Shown here piece after piece: positions 5,023 to 5,572 of a stretch of DNA of 5,572 nucleotides. Location of the stretch: assembly GCA_035551935.1 (NCBI GenBank), contig DASZMJ010000327.1:1-5572 (forward strand), given 5' to 3'. A model generated the notes under the pieces. That model was not told the origin of the DNA. It saw only the letters and a program-made list of their open reading frames with translations, and did no database searches. Both the position numbers and the translations under genes were made by a program. Within the stretch, counting starts at the first letter, position 1; every line of letters begins with the position of its first letter. The stretch is from DASZMJ01 sp035551935. GTDB taxonomy: Bacteria; Planctomycetota; Planctomycetia; Isosphaerales; Isosphaeraceae.

Positions 5023-5451
5023 ATGCGACACGGGCTCTGGGGCGTGCTGGTCGGTGCGGCCTTGCTGTACGGGTCGGCGACGGGGACGGCGCGGGGCCAG
5101 ATGTTCGGCAACGCCCAGAACAACTACTACGGCGTCGGCGCCTACTACGGCGCCCCGGGCATGTACGGCACGAGTTGGGGTTATCCCGGCTACGGCTACG
5201 TGTCGACGTACACCGCCTTCTCCTCGCCGTTCGGGCCCGGCTACGGCTACGGCTACGGCCCCTCGGCCTTCATGCCGCGGCCCTACGGCGTGCGGCTCTG
5301 GCGGCCGGGGATGGTCGCGCCCGGCTACGTCTACGGCGCCTCGTATTACAACACGTTCCTCGCCCCCTATGACCCCAACGCCTACGCCTACCCGTCGCCG
5401 TTCGGCATCTACTCCGCGGGCCTCGGCCCCCGGCCGTACTTCGCCTGGTGA
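5023..5451 (+). CDS. Small exported Gly/Tyr-rich protein of unknown function
   Basis: A 142-residue protein that I do not recognise as a named family. Residues 1-25 form a signal peptide: basic MRH, a hydrophobic core (about 5-16) and a likely cleavage after ARG (23-25), before Q26. The mature chain of about 117 residues holds roughly 22 Tyr and 21 Gly, with several Pro and few charged residues. It shows motifs such as NNYYGVGAYYGAPGMYG, GYPGYGY and GYGYGYG, and no cysteine, so no disulfides or lipobox. The GYGYGY stretch is encoded by GGCTAC three times in tandem (5239-5256). Such composition suggests a disordered or self-associating, surface or envelope protein; that is inference. No transmembrane segment follows the signal peptide. 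The start is the ATG at 5023 with AGGAGG six bases upstream. It follows the kinase gene on the same strand after 148 bp of gap with promoter-like features, so it is probably transcribed alone. Sequence after the stop leads into a large inverted repeat that may protect or end its mRNA. Confidence 0.8.
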   Translation: MRHGLWGVLVGAALLYGSATGTARGQMFGNAQNNYYGVGAYYGAPGMYGTSWGYPGYGYVSTYTAFSSPFGPGYGYGYGPSAFMPRPYGVRLWRPGMVAPGYVYGASYYNTFLAPYDPNAYAYPSPFGIYSAGLGPRPYFAW

Positions 5452-5470
5452 CGGGGCACGCCCGGCGATC

Positions 5471-5485
5471 GCCTCGCCTCGCCTC
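5471..5485. repeat. Three tandem GCCTC pentamers
   Basis: GCCTC is repeated exactly three times, followed by the near-copy GCTCC. It sits between the Gly/Tyr-rich gene and the inverted repeat at 5490. It may be slippage in GC-rich non-coding DNA. Confidence 0.5.
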
Positions 5486-5489
5486 GCTC

Positions 5490-5556
5490 CGTAGGGCAGG
5501 GCTCGCCCTGCCTCTTCCGACGGAAATCGAAGAGGCAGGGCGAGCCCTGCCCTACG
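5490..5556. repeat. Perfect 28-bp inverted repeat (intergenic palindromic element)
   Basis: Positions 5490-5517 are the exact reverse complement of 5529-5556, around an 11-nt spacer (5518-5528). Each arm also folds on itself: GCAGGGC (5496-5502) pairs with GCCCTGC (5505-5511) around a 2-nt loop. The element can therefore form one long hairpin or a pair of smaller ones. It lies about 40 bases after the stop of the Gly/Tyr-rich gene. There is no T-run on either side, so it is not a classic intrinsic terminator, though it may stabilise the mRNA 3' end. It resembles REP- or MITE-type dispersed elements; no transposase is visible in the window. Confidence 0.85.
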
Positions 5557-5572
5557 AAGAGAAATCGAAGAG
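5523..5572. repeat. 12-nt direct repeat at the window edge, possible start of another repeat unit
   Basis: GAAATCGAAGAG occurs at 5523-5534 and again at 5561-5572, 38 bases apart. The second copy is cut by the window end. The first copy is followed by the right arm of the inverted repeat, so the second may be too, which would make this an array. Confidence 0.6.

Noticed and set aside
3918..5123. Minus-strand open frame (401 codons) across the kinase gene and the following gap
   Set aside because: It is low-complexity, without motifs, and opposes a clear kinase and a signal-peptide gene; it is a by-product of high GC content.
5490..5572. CRISPR array
   Set aside because: The repeat is a single long inverted repeat with a 12-nt direct repeat cut by the edge. 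There are not several equal repeats with unique spacers and no cas gene is present.

Overview
The window is very GC-rich with strong G/C bias at third codon positions, and all five genes lie on the + strand with moderate intergenic gaps. Several traits suggest a member of the Planctomycetota, possibly the Isosphaeraceae or a relative: a cytosolic FHA-Ser/Thr kinase fusion, a small secreted Gly/Tyr-rich protein, a hybrid histidine kinase and intergenic hairpin repeats. This placement is an inference from general character; no marker gene is present to prove it.

Layout. Positions 2-973 hold the 3' end of a hybrid sensor histidine kinase (ATPase domain plus receiver domain); its sensor and phospho-acceptor His parts lie upstream of the window. 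A 200-bp gap holds a small hairpin, an AT-rich island that could be a promoter, and a strong GC hairpin. Positions 1174-1539 encode an ArsR-type winged-helix repressor. It is followed by an imperfect 35-bp inverted repeat (1543-1650) built from short tandem units. Positions 1694-3382 encode an adenylate-forming enzyme that most resembles the acyl-ACP synthetase half of Aas, without its acyltransferase half. After a 139-bp leader with an extended -10 candidate and a 9-bp hairpin, 3522-4874 encodes an FHA domain, a four-Cys knuckle and a Ser/Thr kinase in one chain. Positions 5023-5451 encode a small exported Gly/Tyr-rich protein. The window ends in a perfect 28-bp inverted repeat (5490-5556) followed by the start of what may be a second copy.

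How the genes relate. Nothing shows that they form one pathway. Each gene has its own leader, and most gaps contain hairpins, so they are probably separate transcription units. Two of the five gene products are signalling proteins (two-component and Ser/Thr kinase) and one is a transcription regulator; the acyl-ACP synthetase-like enzyme would serve fatty acid activation or recycling.

I did not find a convincing new multi-gene system. The parts most worth a second look are the two intergenic repeat elements, the FHA-Cys4-kinase architecture with its altered APE motif, and the Gly/Tyr-rich exported protein.
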